64,000 bases of DNA from Streptomyces sp. GS7 (GTDB lineage: Bacteria > Actinomycetota > Actinomycetes > Streptomycetales > Streptomycetaceae). The notes beneath the pieces were generated by a model. The model had not been told where the DNA came from. It saw nothing but the letters and a program-made list of their open reading frames with translations, and searched no databases. The DNA lies in the NCBI RefSeq assembly GCF_009834125.1, contig NZ_CP047146.1, positions 806,001 to 870,000 of the forward strand. Reading direction: 5' to 3'. The position numbers and the translations under genes were made by a program. Numbering within the stretch: position 1 is the stretch's first letter; the number at the start of each line of letters is the position of its first letter. Shown in pieces: positions 16,820-24,581 of this stretch.

Positions 16820-17725
16820 ATGACCACCCCATCGCACGCACGGATCAGCAAGGCTGTCATTCCGGCCGCAGGGCTCGGCACCCGTTTCCTGCCGGCGACG
16901 AAGGCCACACCCAAGGAGATGCTCCCGGTCGTCGACAAGCCCGCCATCCAGTACGTCGTGGAGGAGGCAGCCGCAGCCGGACTCTCCGACGTCCTCATGG
17001 TGACCGGACGCAACAAGCGCCCCCTGGAGGACCACTTCGACCGCAACTACGAGCTCGAAGAGGCGCTGCACCGCAAGGGCGACGGATCCCGCCTCGCCAA
17101 GGTCCAGGAATCCAGCGACCTGGCGACCATCCACTACGTACGCCAGGGCAACCCCAGGGGCCTGGGCCACGCCGTGCTGTGCGCCGCCCCGCACGTCGGC
17201 GACCAGCCGTTCGCGGTCCTCCTGGGCGACGACCTCATCGACCCCCGCGACCCCCTGCTGCGCCGGATGATAGAGGTGCAGGAGCAGCACGGCGGCTCGG
17301 TGATCGCCCTCATGGAGGTCGACCCCTCCGCCATCCACCTCTACGGCTGCGCGGCCGCCGCCCCCACCGGCGACGACGACGTGGTCACCGTCTCCGACCT
17401 GGTCGAGAAGCCCGAGCCGGGCGAGGCGCCCAGCAACCTCGCCATCATCGGCCGCTACGTCCTCGACCCCGCCGTCTTCGAGGTGCTCCGCAAGACCGAC
17501 CCCGGCCGCGGCGGTGAGATCCAGCTCACCGACGCCCTCCAGGCACTGGCCGCCGACCCGGGGCTGGGCGGCCCGGTGCACGGCGTGGTCTTCAAGGGCC
17601 GCCGCTATGACACCGGCGACCGCGGCGACTACCTGCGTGCCATTGTCAGACTGGCATGCGAACGTGAGGACCTGGGCCCCGACTTCCGGGCCTGGCTGCG
17701 CAGTTACGTCACCGAGGAGATGTAG
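16820..17725 (+). CDS. galU: UTP-glucose-1-phosphate uridylyltransferase
   Basis: Makes UDP-glucose for wall and capsule glycans, trehalose and glycolipids. The 301-residue protein is normal length, with the nucleotide loop KAVIPAAGLGTRFLPATKA, PKEMLPVVDKPAIQYVVEEA, LGDDLID, and the substrate motifs VEKPEPGEAPSNLAIIGRY and GRRYDTGDRGDY. ATG 16820 is right before the conserved core; the gene seems to have a very short leader, with TTAGGGT as a possible -10 at about 16805. It is the first gene of a run: moeA follows 4 nt after its stop. The galU-moeA-GNAT-sepX order recurs in actinobacteria (see findings). Confidence 0.95.
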   Translation: MTTPSHARISKAVIPAAGLGTRFLPATKATPKEMLPVVDKPAIQYVVEEAAAAGLSDVLMVTGRNKRPLEDHFDRNYELEEALHRKGDGSRLAKVQESSDLATIHYVRQGNPRGLGHAVLCAAPHVGDQPFAVLLGDDLIDPRDPLLRRMIEVQEQHGGSVIALMEVDPSAIHLYGCAAAAPTGDDDVVTVSDLVEKPEPGEAPSNLAIIGRYVLDPAVFEVLRKTDPGRGGEIQLTDALQALAADPGLGGPVHGVVFKGRRYDTGDRGDYLRAIVRLACEREDLGPDFRAWLRSYVTEEM

Positions 17726-17729
17726 GACG

Positions 17730-19079
17730 TTGAACGGCACCACCGGCCAGACCAGCCACCCGGACCGCGTCTGGTCGGTGGCCGAGCACCTCGACGACGT
17801 CCTGGCGGCGATCCGCCCGCTGGAGCCGGTCGAGCGGCAGCTGCTCGACGCCCAGGGCTGCGTCCTCGCCGAGGACATCGCCGTCCCGCTGCCGCTGCCG
17901 CCGTTCGACAACAGCTCCATGGACGGCTACGCGGTCCGCGTCGCCGACGTCGCGGACGCCACCGAGGGCGCCCCGGCGGTCCTCACCGTCATCGGCGACG
18001 TCGCCGCCGGCAGCGGAGAGCTTCCCGCCGTCGGCCCCGGCCAGGCCGCCCGCATCATGACCGGCGCCCCGGTGCCGCCCGGCGCCGACGCCGTCGTCCC
18101 CGTCGAGTGGACCGACGGCGGCACGGGCCAGGGGCCGGCCGCCGCGATGCGCGCGCGCAGCGCCGCGCCCCAGGACGCGTCCGGCGAGGTCCGGGTGCAC
18201 CGCCCGGCCGCCGCCGGCGCCCATGTCCGCCGGCGCGGCAGCGACGTCACGGCGGGCGAGCGGGCGCTGCCCGCGGGCACGGTCCTGGGCCCCTCGCAGA
18301 TCGGCCTGCTCGCCGCCATCGGCCGCGGCACCGTACGGGTCCGCCCCCGCCCCCGGGTGGTCGTGATGTCGACCGGCAGCGAACTGGTCCAGCCCGGCGA
18401 GGAGTTGGGCCCCGGCCAGATCCACGACTCCAACAGCTTCCAGCTCACCGCCGCCGCCCGCGAGGCCGGCGCCGTCGCCTACCGCGTCGGCGCCGTCGCC
18501 GACGACGCCGGCACCCTCCGCGCCACCCTGGAGGACCAGCTCGCCCGGGCCGACGTCCTGGTCACCAGCGGCGGCGTCAGCGTCGGCGCCTACGACGTCG
18601 TCAAGGAGACCCTGACCGACCTGGCCGCGGACACCGCGCCCGAGGGGTCCTCCCCGGTCACCGGCCGGGTGGAGTTCCGCAAGCTCGCCATGCAGCCCGG
18701 CAAGCCCCAGGGCTTCGGGCTCATCGGCCCCGACCGCGTCCCGCTGCTGGCCCTGCCCGGCAACCCGGTCAGCTCCTACGTCTCCTTCGAACTCTTCGTC
18801 CGCCCCGTCATCCGCACGCTCATGGGCCACCCCGACGTCCACCGCCCCACCGCCCGCGCCCGCTGCACCGAGGCCATCGGCTCCTCCCCCAAGGGCAGGC
18901 GGCAGTTCCTGCGCGGCACCTACGACCCGGAGGCCGGCACGGTCACCCCCGTCGGCGGCAGTGGCTCCCACCTGATCAAGGCCATGGCCCACTCCGACGC
19001 GCTGATCGTCGTCCCTGAGGACCTCGCCGAGGTGCCCGCGGACGCCACCGTGGAGGTCATCCTGCTCGGCCGCGGGTGA
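17730..19079 (+). CDS. MoeA-family molybdopterin molybdenumtransferase, Glp-like by context
   Basis: MoeA inserts molybdate into adenylylated molybdopterin. The 449-residue protein carries the family series NSSMDGYAVR, TGAPVPPGADAVVPVEW, RRRGSDV, VVMSTGSELV, DSNSFQL, VTSGGVSVGAYDVVKE, MQPGKPQGFG and ALPGNPVSSYVSFELF. The start is TTG at 17730, 4 nt after the galU stop, with GTAGGA before it. In Corynebacterium the MoeA paralogue between galU and the rimJ/GlpR genes is Glp, a gephyrin-like protein that binds FtsZ and the membrane receptor GlpR rather than only acting in cofactor synthesis. The same neighbours here make a divisome role plausible, though the linked moaC and mogA argue that catalysis may also be kept. 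Confidence 0.9.
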   Translation: MNGTTGQTSHPDRVWSVAEHLDDVLAAIRPLEPVERQLLDAQGCVLAEDIAVPLPLPPFDNSSMDGYAVRVADVADATEGAPAVLTVIGDVAAGSGELPAVGPGQAARIMTGAPVPPGADAVVPVEWTDGGTGQGPAAAMRARSAAPQDASGEVRVHRPAAAGAHVRRRGSDVTAGERALPAGTVLGPSQIGLLAAIGRGTVRVRPRPRVVVMSTGSELVQPGEELGPGQIHDSNSFQLTAAAREAGAVAYRVGAVADDAGTLRATLEDQLARADVLVTSGGVSVGAYDVVKETLTDLAADTAPEGSSPVTGRVEFRKLAMQPGKPQGFGLIGPDRVPLLALPGNPVSSYVSFELFVRPVIRTLMGHPDVHRPTARARCTEAIGSSPKGRRQFLRGTYDPEAGTVTPVGGSGSHLIKAMAHSDALIVVPEDLAEVPADATVEVILLGRG

Positions 19080-19223
19080 CCGCCGGCCGCACTGCGCCGG
19101 GCGAGAAGTCGCATACCGGCAACGGGAAGTCGTATACCGGAAAGAGGAAGCCCGCGGCGGGTGCCCGGTAGCCCCCAGGGGTACGGTGTCGTCCCACAGG
19201 CGGCAGTTTGGACCGGGAGAACG
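19080..19223. promoter_or_regulatory. Short gap with a repeated AAGTCGCATACCGG motif, likely moaC promoter
   Basis: Between moeA and moaC, two near copies of AAGTCGCATACCGG (about 19104 and 19126) are followed by a -10-like TACGGT near 19182. This suggests a second promoter for moaC-mogA. Confidence 0.4.
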
Positions 19224-19706
19224 ATGAGCAGCGGCCAGCAACACCTCACCCATATCGACGCGTCGGGCGCGGCCCGGATGGTCGACGTCACGGCGAAGGA
19301 CGTCACCGCCCGCACCGCCCGCGCCCGCGGCCGGGTCCTGGTATCGCCGCAGGTCGTCGCGTTGCTGCGGGGTGAGGGGATGCCGAAGGGCGACGCCCTG
19401 GCCACCGCCCGGATCGCCGGCATCATGGGTGCCAAGCGCACCCCCGAGCTGATCCCGCTCTGCCACCCGCTCGCCGTCTCCGGGGTCACGGTGGACCTCG
19501 CCGTCGCCGACGACGCCGTCGAGATCACCGCCACGGTACGGACCACCGACCGCACCGGCGTCGAGATGGAGGCCCTGACGGCGGTGTCCGTCGCCGCGCT
19601 CACCGTCGTCGACATGGTCAAGGCCGTCGACAAGGCCGCGGTGATCTCCGACATCCGCGTCGAGGAGAAGACCGGCGGCAAGTCCGGCGACTGGAGCCGG
19701 TCGTGA
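19224..19706 (+). CDS. moaC: Cyclic pyranopterin monophosphate synthase
   Basis: MoaC completes the first step of molybdenum-cofactor synthesis, forming cyclic pyranopterin phosphate from the MoaA product. The 160-residue protein is full length: [19 protein letters not shown] at the start, [19 protein letters not shown], the signature [17 protein letters not shown] and [23 protein letters not shown] 19224 follows GGGAGA. Its TGA stop overlaps the GTG start of mogA (GTGA). Confidence 0.95.
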   Translation: MSSGQQHLTHIDASGAARMVDVTAKDVTARTARARGRVLVSPQVVALLRGEGMPKGDALATARIAGIMGAKRTPELIPLCHPLAVSGVTVDLAVADDAVEITATVRTTDRTGVEMEALTAVSVAALTVVDMVKAVDKAAVISDIRVEEKTGGKSGDWSRS

Positions 19707-20203
19707 GACCCGCCCGCGCCCTCGTCGTCACCGCCTCCAACCGCGCCGCCGCCGGCGTGTACGAGGACAAGGGCGGCCCGCTGCTCGCCGAGGGCCTGAC
19801 CGCCATGGGCTTCACCGTCGACGGCCCCCGGGTCGTCCCCGACGGCGACCCGGTGGAAGCCGCGCTGCGCGACGCCGCCGCCCAGTCCTACGACGTCGTC
19901 CTGACCACCGGCGGCACCGGCGTCTCGCCCACCGACCGCACCCCCGAGGCCACCCGCCGGGTCCTGGACTACGAGGTCCCCGGCATCCCCGAGGCGATCC
20001 GCGCCGCCGGCCGTGCCACGGTCCCCACCGCGGCCCTCTCCCGCGGCCTGGCCGGCGTCGCCGGCCGGACCCTGATCGTCAACCTGCCGGGCTCGACGGG
20101 CGGCGTACGCGACGGGCTCGCCGTCCTGGCCGACCTCCTCCCGCACGCCGTCGACCAGCTCCGCGGCGGCGACCACCCCAGACCCTCCGGGAGCCCCAGC
20201 TGA
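19703..20203 (+). CDS. MogA/MoaB-family molybdopterin adenylyltransferase
   Basis: Adenylylates molybdopterin before metal insertion by MoeA. The 166-residue product has [20 protein letters not shown], the glycine signature [20 protein letters not shown] and [15 protein letters not shown]. It starts at a GTG that overlaps the moaC stop by 4 nt, so the two are translationally coupled. It shares a MoCF domain with the upstream MoeA-like protein. Bacterial names for this group (mogA, moaB) are used loosely, so no symbol is assigned. Confidence 0.9.
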   Translation: MRPARALVVTASNRAAAGVYEDKGGPLLAEGLTAMGFTVDGPRVVPDGDPVEAALRDAAAQSYDVVLTTGGTGVSPTDRTPEATRRVLDYEVPGIPEAIRAAGRATVPTAALSRGLAGVAGRTLIVNLPGSTGGVRDGLAVLADLLPHAVDQLRGGDHPRPSGSPS

Positions 20204-20841
20204 ACGCGCCCTGGCCGGTGGTCCTGACCGACGGAGACATCTCCCTCCGCCCGATAAAGCTGCGCGACCAGCGCCCCTGGCGGGAGGTCAACCGCCGCAA
20301 CCGCGACTGGCTGCGCCCCTGGGAAGCCACCGTCCCGCCGTCCCCGCCCGGCTTCCCGGTGCCGCACCGCCCGACGTTCCGTCAGATGGTCCGGCATCTG
20401 CGCGCCGAGGCGCACGCCGGCCGGATGCTTCCGTTCGTCGTGGAATACCGCGGCCGCCTCGTCGGGCAACTCACCGTCGCCGGCATCACCTGGGGCTCGA
20501 TGTGCTCGGGCCATATCGGCTACTGGGTCGACCAGGAGGTCGCCGGCCGCGGCGTCATGCCGACCGCCGTGGCGCTCGCCGTCGACCACTGCTTCCACAC
20601 CGTGGGACTGCACCGCATCGAGGTCTGCATTCGGCCGGAAAACACCCCCAGCCGGCGCGTGGTGGAGAAACTCGGCTTCCGCGAAGAAGGCATCCGCCCG
20701 CGCTACCTCCACATCGACGGCGCCTGGCGTGACCACGCGGTTTTCGCGCTCACCGCGGAGGAAGTGCCCGAGGGCCTCCTCAACCGCTGGCGGCGGCAGA
20801 AACCCCGTACGCCCGGGACGCCCGGCGCATCCCACAAATGA
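20200..20841 (+). CDS. RimJ/RimL-type GNAT N-acetyltransferase
   Basis: A GNAT of up to 213 residues: ISLRPIKLRDQRPWREVNRR at the N-terminus, SGHIGYWVDQEVAGRGVMPT (acetyl-CoA loop), then HRIEVCIRPENTPSRRVVEKLGF. Family members acetylate N-termini of ribosomal or other proteins. The start is uncertain. GTG 20218 gives VVLTDGD with no ribosome site. A CTG at 20200 ([13 protein letters not shown]) overlaps the mogA stop as CTGA and has GGGAG 7 nt upstream, which looks better. It lies between the MoeA-like and SepX-like genes, where corynebacterial glp/glpR loci also carry a GNAT. Confidence 0.85.
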   Translation: MNAPWPVVLTDGDISLRPIKLRDQRPWREVNRRNRDWLRPWEATVPPSPPGFPVPHRPTFRQMVRHLRAEAHAGRMLPFVVEYRGRLVGQLTVAGITWGSMCSGHIGYWVDQEVAGRGVMPTAVALAVDHCFHTVGLHRIEVCIRPENTPSRRVVEKLGFREEGIRPRYLHIDGAWRDHAVFALTAEEVPEGLLNRWRRQKPRTPGTPGASHK

Positions 20842-20993
20842 AAAATCCGTTCGAATTAACCCCTCAACGGCAGCGGATTCCTCACGCGGTCATCGCAACA
20901 ATCACAAAAAAAGTTCGAGATATCAGCCAGATCGTGCGACACACCGGCCCAATTGGCGGATGGCCCCACGCAAACCCCTCTACCGTGTGAGTT

Positions 20994-22052
20994 GTGAGAA
21001 GCAGCGGCCTCATCTACGCAGTCATCGTCGGGGCCTGGGCCGCCTACCTGGTGCCGATGTGGCTCCGTAGGCAGGACGAGCTCAACGAGGCCCGTCCGAC
21101 CGAGCGCTTCAGCACTGCCATCCGGCTCCTGTCCGGGCGCGCGGCCATGCAGCGCCGCTACGACAGGGAGCAGGACGCGTGCCCCGCCGGCGATGCGGGC
21201 GACGAGCAGGACCCGGACGCCGTCGACGACCCGGACAGCCCGGTCGGCGTTCGGCCCTTCGGCGACCCCGCGGCGGCCCCGGAGCCCTCCATCGACGCCG
21301 CCCCCGCCCGCCCCAAGGCGGCCCCGCCGCGCCCCACCTCCGCCGACCGCACCAAGCGCGCCAAGGTCCTCGCCCGCCGCCGGCGCACCATCACCATCCT
21401 CTTCTTCGCCTTCACCGCCGGCGCCATCGCCGCCGCCGTGGGCGGCCTGCCCTTCCTCTGGGCCCCCGCCCTGCCCGCGATCCTCCTGACCGCGTACATC
21501 GTGTATCTGCGCGCCCAGGAGCGGCGGCGCTTCACCTTCACCATGGACCAGCGCAAGGCGGAGGCGGCAGCTCAGCGACTGCGGGAAGGCAGGCCCCACC
21601 CTTCGCAGGCGGCCGACCAGCCGCCCGCCGCCGACCAGCAGCCCGCCCCCCGCGCTGACGCCCCCGCCGCCCCCGCCCCGGAGTCCCCGCGCTCCGCGAC
21701 GCCCGCGCAGACCGCCGGCCGCCGCGCCCTCGTCGAGGAGACCGACCACGCCGAGTGGGTCGACCAGCAGCGCGAGCGCGAGCGCCCGCGTTCCACCTCC
21801 GGCAGCTGGGAGCCCGTCCCGGTGCCCCTGCCCACCTACGTCACCGCCCCGGTCGCCCCCCGGGCCACCAGCCACGTCGACCTGGACGCCGACGACGCCT
21901 GGAGCTCCGCCCGCTCCAGCGCCGCCCCCGACCACCCCCAGCCCGACAGCTCCCAGGACCGCCCCACCCACCCCGGTCGCCGCGCCCGCGGTCGCACCCC
22001 GCTCTTCGACCAGTACGAGGACGAGGACCGCCCTCGCGCGGCGAACGAGTGA
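20994..22052 (+). CDS. sepX: SepX/GlpR-like membrane protein of the actinobacterial divisome
   Basis: A 352-residue protein. It begins with a single helix (LIYAVIVGAWAAYLVPMWL), then RRQDELNEARPTERFSTAIR, a long acidic/Pro-rich segment, an Arg-rich stretch, two helices close together (TITILFFAFTAGAIAAAVGG and LPAILLTAYIVYL), and a disordered C-terminal tail. This layout and the conserved N-terminus match SepX, needed for septation in Streptomyces hyphae, and GlpR, the membrane receptor of the MoeA-like Glp in Corynebacterium. GTG 20994 follows a -10-like TACCGT by only a few bases, so the mRNA may be nearly leaderless. The 150-bp gap upstream is AT-rich and can hold a dedicated promoter. Confidence 0.8.
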   Translation: MRSSGLIYAVIVGAWAAYLVPMWLRRQDELNEARPTERFSTAIRLLSGRAAMQRRYDREQDACPAGDAGDEQDPDAVDDPDSPVGVRPFGDPAAAPEPSIDAAPARPKAAPPRPTSADRTKRAKVLARRRRTITILFFAFTAGAIAAAVGGLPFLWAPALPAILLTAYIVYLRAQERRRFTFTMDQRKAEAAAQRLREGRPHPSQAADQPPAADQQPAPRADAPAAPAPESPRSATPAQTAGRRALVEETDHAEWVDQQRERERPRSTSGSWEPVPVPLPTYVTAPVAPRATSHVDLDADDAWSSARSSAAPDHPQPDSSQDRPTHPGRRARGRTPLFDQYEDEDRPRAANE

Positions 22053-22127
22053 CGGCGCTCCGCTGACCAGCACCGGAAGCGATTTCCGAGCACCGCGACG
22101 GAGATGCTAGAGTTTCACTCGTCGCAA

Positions 22128-22200
22128 GGGCCTGTGGCGCAGCTGGTAGCGCACCTCGTTCGCAACGAGGGGGTCAGGGGTTCGAGTCCCCTCAGGTCCA
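22128..22200 (+). tRNA. tRNA-Ala (anticodon CGC)
   Basis: A complete 73-nt cloverleaf. Acceptor GGGCCTG pairs with CAGGTCC (one G-T), the anticodon stem CCTCG/CGAGG carries the loop TTCGCAA with anticodon CGC, and the T arm is GGGGTTCGAGTCCCC. Discriminator A is at 22200; CCA is not encoded. It reads GCG alanine codons, abundant in this genome. An integrase-like remnant begins 200 bp downstream. Confidence 0.97.
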
Positions 22201-22222
22201 CCGCAGTAGTAACAAGCGCGGT

Positions 22223-22258
22223 AAAGCCCCTACCGGGATGATCCGGTGGGGGCTTTTT
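22223..22258 (+). terminator. Intrinsic terminator of the tRNA gene
   Basis: Stem AAAGCCCCTACCGG / CCGGTGGGGGCTTT (one G-T pair) with loop GATGAT, followed by a T run. Canonical factor-independent form. Confidence 0.85.
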
Positions 22259-22299
22259 CGCGCCGTACGGCAGCGCAGTGCAGCAACTCCTCCGGATCC

Positions 22300-22739
22300 G
22301 CCGTGTTCCCGAGATGTGTTCCCGAAATACTCGCCGAGCTTCCGCAACGCCTTCCGTGTCCACCGGCGATGCGCTGGAGCCGCGGTTCCCCCGTGACCTC
22401 TCCGGCGTCGAGATCAACTCTTCCGGCATGGCGTTGCTGAGCACCGAGCGCAGCACGGTCCGGGCATTCCGCCTTCGTCGTTGCCGCGCTCGCCGCTCAG
22501 GCCGACCACTCCATCTCGGCCTCGGGGGACCGGTGTTCGACGTACTCGCCGACCCGGCGGGGGAGGTTGCGGCGGTTGCGGCCGTCCTTGGTGGAAGGGA
22601 TGTCGCCGGTGAGCACGAGCCGTAGTCGCTCCGTCGCCCGCGCCCACCGCCCCGAACAGCGAAAACTGGGCACGCTAGGGTGCCCGGCAAGACCCAGGGC
22701 ACGACCCGGGGCAAGAAGAAGCAGGCGGTAGTTGATCAA
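22300..22739 (-). pseudogene. Possible remnant of a tyrosine-type site-specific integrase
   Basis: On the minus strand, 22412-22465 reads ARTVLRSVLSNAMPEELI, the helical motif that follows the SAM-like domain in actinobacterial phage/ICE integrases. No intact frame surrounds it, and the catalytic R..HxxR..Y region is not found; flanking frames are shifted or stopped. Position and orientation beside a tRNA gene fit an old integration site. The identification rests on one short motif, so it is tentative. Confidence 0.35.
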
Positions 22740-22819
22740 GTCTGCTGTTCGCGGTTTCTCCGCGGGCAGGAGTTCTTCGGTGAACTGGCGCAGTCAGCAA
22801 GGAACAGGCCGGAGCGGTT

Positions 22820-23689
22820 GTGGAGTTGACCAGAATACGTCGCACCGTGCTCGTCGTCCTCGGTGCGGTGCTCACCGTGGGGGGCTGCACGTCCGGTGCG
22901 GCCGACAAGGACGGCGGTACGGACGGTGCCCCGGCGACGCCCGCGGCGGGCGCGGCGGGTGCGGCGGCGATCCCGATGATGGACGACATCACCGCGGTGT
23001 TCGAGAACGGTGCCACCGTTCCGCAGTACGCCTACATCACCGATCTGCACGACGGCTGTGGTTACACGGCGGGGTGGATCGGGTTCTGCAGCCAGAGCGG
23101 CGACATGCTCGGGTTGGTCAAGTCGTACAACGCCGCCGCACCCCACAACGTGCTCGCGAAGTACACCACCGTCCTTCAGCGACTGGCCGACTCGGGAAGC
23201 GAGGACACCGGCGCGCTGGGCGGGGCGTTCGTGGACGACTGGAAGAAGGCCGCCCTGGACCCGGTCTTCCGGAGGCTGCAGATCCAGGTGGGACACGACA
23301 CGTACCTCACCCCGGCCATGAAGCTGAGCGCGCAGGAGGGGGTGAAGAGCGAACTGGGCCTGGAAAACCTCTTCGACACCGCCCTGATGATGGGCCAGGG
23401 TTCCGACGACTGCGACGGCATGGTGAAGATCACCCATGAGACCGACAAGACGCTCGGGGGCAACCCGGCCTCCGGGGTGAACGAGGCGACGTGGCTGGCC
23501 CGGTTCAACACCGTCCGCCAGAAGCACATGAAGCACCCCTGCACGCCCGACCGCAAGAGGGACTGGCCGCAGGCGGTCGACCGGTCGCAGGCCCTGCAGA
23601 AGCTCGCGGACCGCGGCCAGTGGGATCTGAAGGCTCCGCTGACCGTGAGCGCCGACTTCAAGATGTCCATCAGCAGTCCGCGGGACTGA
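22820..23689 (+). CDS. GH46-family chitosanase, predicted lipoprotein
   Basis: Hydrolyses beta-1,4-linked glucosamine polymers. The 289-residue protein has a signal with lipobox (VLGAVLTVGGC), a 40-residue Ala/Gly linker, then the GH46 domain. The catalytic Glu lies in ITAVFENGA, the catalytic Asp in the motif LHDGCGYTAGWIGFCSQSGDM. In known secreted GH46 enzymes the same motif is GDGRGYT; here two Cys flank the conserved GYTAG (DGCGYTAG, IGFCS). The Cys lipobox implies anchoring to the outer face of the membrane, unlike the usual free exoenzymes. GTG 22820 has GGAG upstream. Next on the strand are a small membrane protein and a MatB-like polysaccharide synthase/deacetylase, suggesting that it trims a self-made aminoglycan. 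Confidence 0.85.
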   Translation: MELTRIRRTVLVVLGAVLTVGGCTSGAADKDGGTDGAPATPAAGAAGAAAIPMMDDITAVFENGATVPQYAYITDLHDGCGYTAGWIGFCSQSGDMLGLVKSYNAAAPHNVLAKYTTVLQRLADSGSEDTGALGGAFVDDWKKAALDPVFRRLQIQVGHDTYLTPAMKLSAQEGVKSELGLENLFDTALMMGQGSDDCDGMVKITHETDKTLGGNPASGVNEATWLARFNTVRQKHMKHPCTPDRKRDWPQAVDRSQALQKLADRGQWDLKAPLTVSADFKMSISSPRD

Positions 23690-23720
23690 CACACTTCGTG
23701 CCAGCCGCCCGGACCCGGCC

Positions 23721-23739
23721 GTCAGCTTTGCTGACTCTT
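23721..23739 (+). terminator. Short hairpin with T-rich tail after the chitosanase gene
   Basis: GTCAGC-TTT-GCTGAC followed by TCTTTT, 30 nt past the chitosanase stop. The stem is short, so termination may be partial. Confidence 0.5.
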
Positions 23740-23800
23740 TTCGCGAGCTTCACGTCTCCTGTACCGCCCGCTTATATTCAGCCACTAGTGTCCGGATCTT

Positions 23801-24430
23801 GTGCAGACCATTCCGGAGCGCCAGGCGCCCGCCGGGGACGAAGTGATGCCTGATGCGTCCACGTCTCCCGATGTTCCTCGTCAAGGGCCTACTACTGTGG
23901 CTGGTTCTCCGGCCGAGCCCACCGGTGACACTCTGCGTCTGACAGACAGACCGATACCGCGCACTCCCAAGCCCATATTCGTCGACGCGTCGGGAGGCCG
24001 CCGCAGACGGCTGCGCATCCTGGTGGCCGCGTTGGTGACCCCGGCAGTGGCCTACGTCGCCCTGCTCGTCAGCACCCTCCTGGGCGGCCCGACCCTGCCG
24101 GCGCTGCTGCCGCACCCGCTGCGGCCGAAGCCGGGCGCGGGCGCCGTCGTCGCGCACGAGACGCCCCGGGCCCGGCCGTCACCGACGGCCACAGCCACCG
24201 CCCAGCGGCACCAGAGCCCAGGCCGCGCGACGGTGGCGAAGGCCATCGGCGGCGCGTCCGGCAAGGCGAAGTCGCCCTCGACGGCGAAACCGTCCCCGAC
24301 GGCGAAACCGTCCCCGAAGCCGTCCGAGAGCCACAAGCCGTCCCCGAGCCACAAGCCGTCCCCGCACCCGAAGCACACCCCGACCCCGACCGCGACGCCC
24401 TCCGCCCTGCCCACCCACGGCGCGCTCTGA
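23801..24430 (+). CDS. Small membrane protein with Ser/Pro/Lys-rich outer tail, MatA-like by position
   Basis: The 209-residue product has a cytoplasmic N-terminus of about 65 residues (TDRPIPRTPKPIFVDASGG), an Arg-rich stop (RRRRLR), one helix (ILVAALVTPAVAYVALLVS) and an outer tail of repeats of the type KPSPTAKPSPKPSESHKPSP that resembles a wall-spanning linker. No enzyme domain is seen. It lies 151 nt before the MatB-like gene. In Streptomyces coelicolor matA directly precedes matB and both are needed for poly-GlcNAc-mediated pellet formation; assignment here rests on context. GTG 23801 is used; GTG/ATG starts near 23840 (before MPDAS) are possible. A TATATT-like -10 lies near 23773. Confidence 0.6.
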   Translation: MQTIPERQAPAGDEVMPDASTSPDVPRQGPTTVAGSPAEPTGDTLRLTDRPIPRTPKPIFVDASGGRRRRLRILVAALVTPAVAYVALLVSTLLGGPTLPALLPHPLRPKPGAGAVVAHETPRARPSPTATATAQRHQSPGRATVAKAIGGASGKAKSPSTAKPSPTAKPSPKPSESHKPSPSHKPSPHPKHTPTPTATPSALPTHGAL

Positions 24431-24581
24431 CTCAGCTGACGATCCGCCAGGAACCTCTGGGCCCCTGGGCCGCGCCCGCAGTCCCCCACCGCCTCCGCGC
24501 AGCGCCGCGCAGCCCTTCCTCGGCACTTCCCTGGCAAGCCGATCAGTTCCAGAACGCGTCGCTCATCCAGAAATCACCGAT

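Noticed and set aside
22115..22200. Protein-coding extension over the tRNA gene (minus strand)
   Set aside because: The peptide is only the antisense reading of tRNA-Ala and its terminator, a common artefact.
22176..22200. tRNA 3'-end attachment-site duplication
   Set aside because: I looked for another copy of the T-arm/acceptor sequence in the window and did not see one; the element's other end, if any, is outside or lost.
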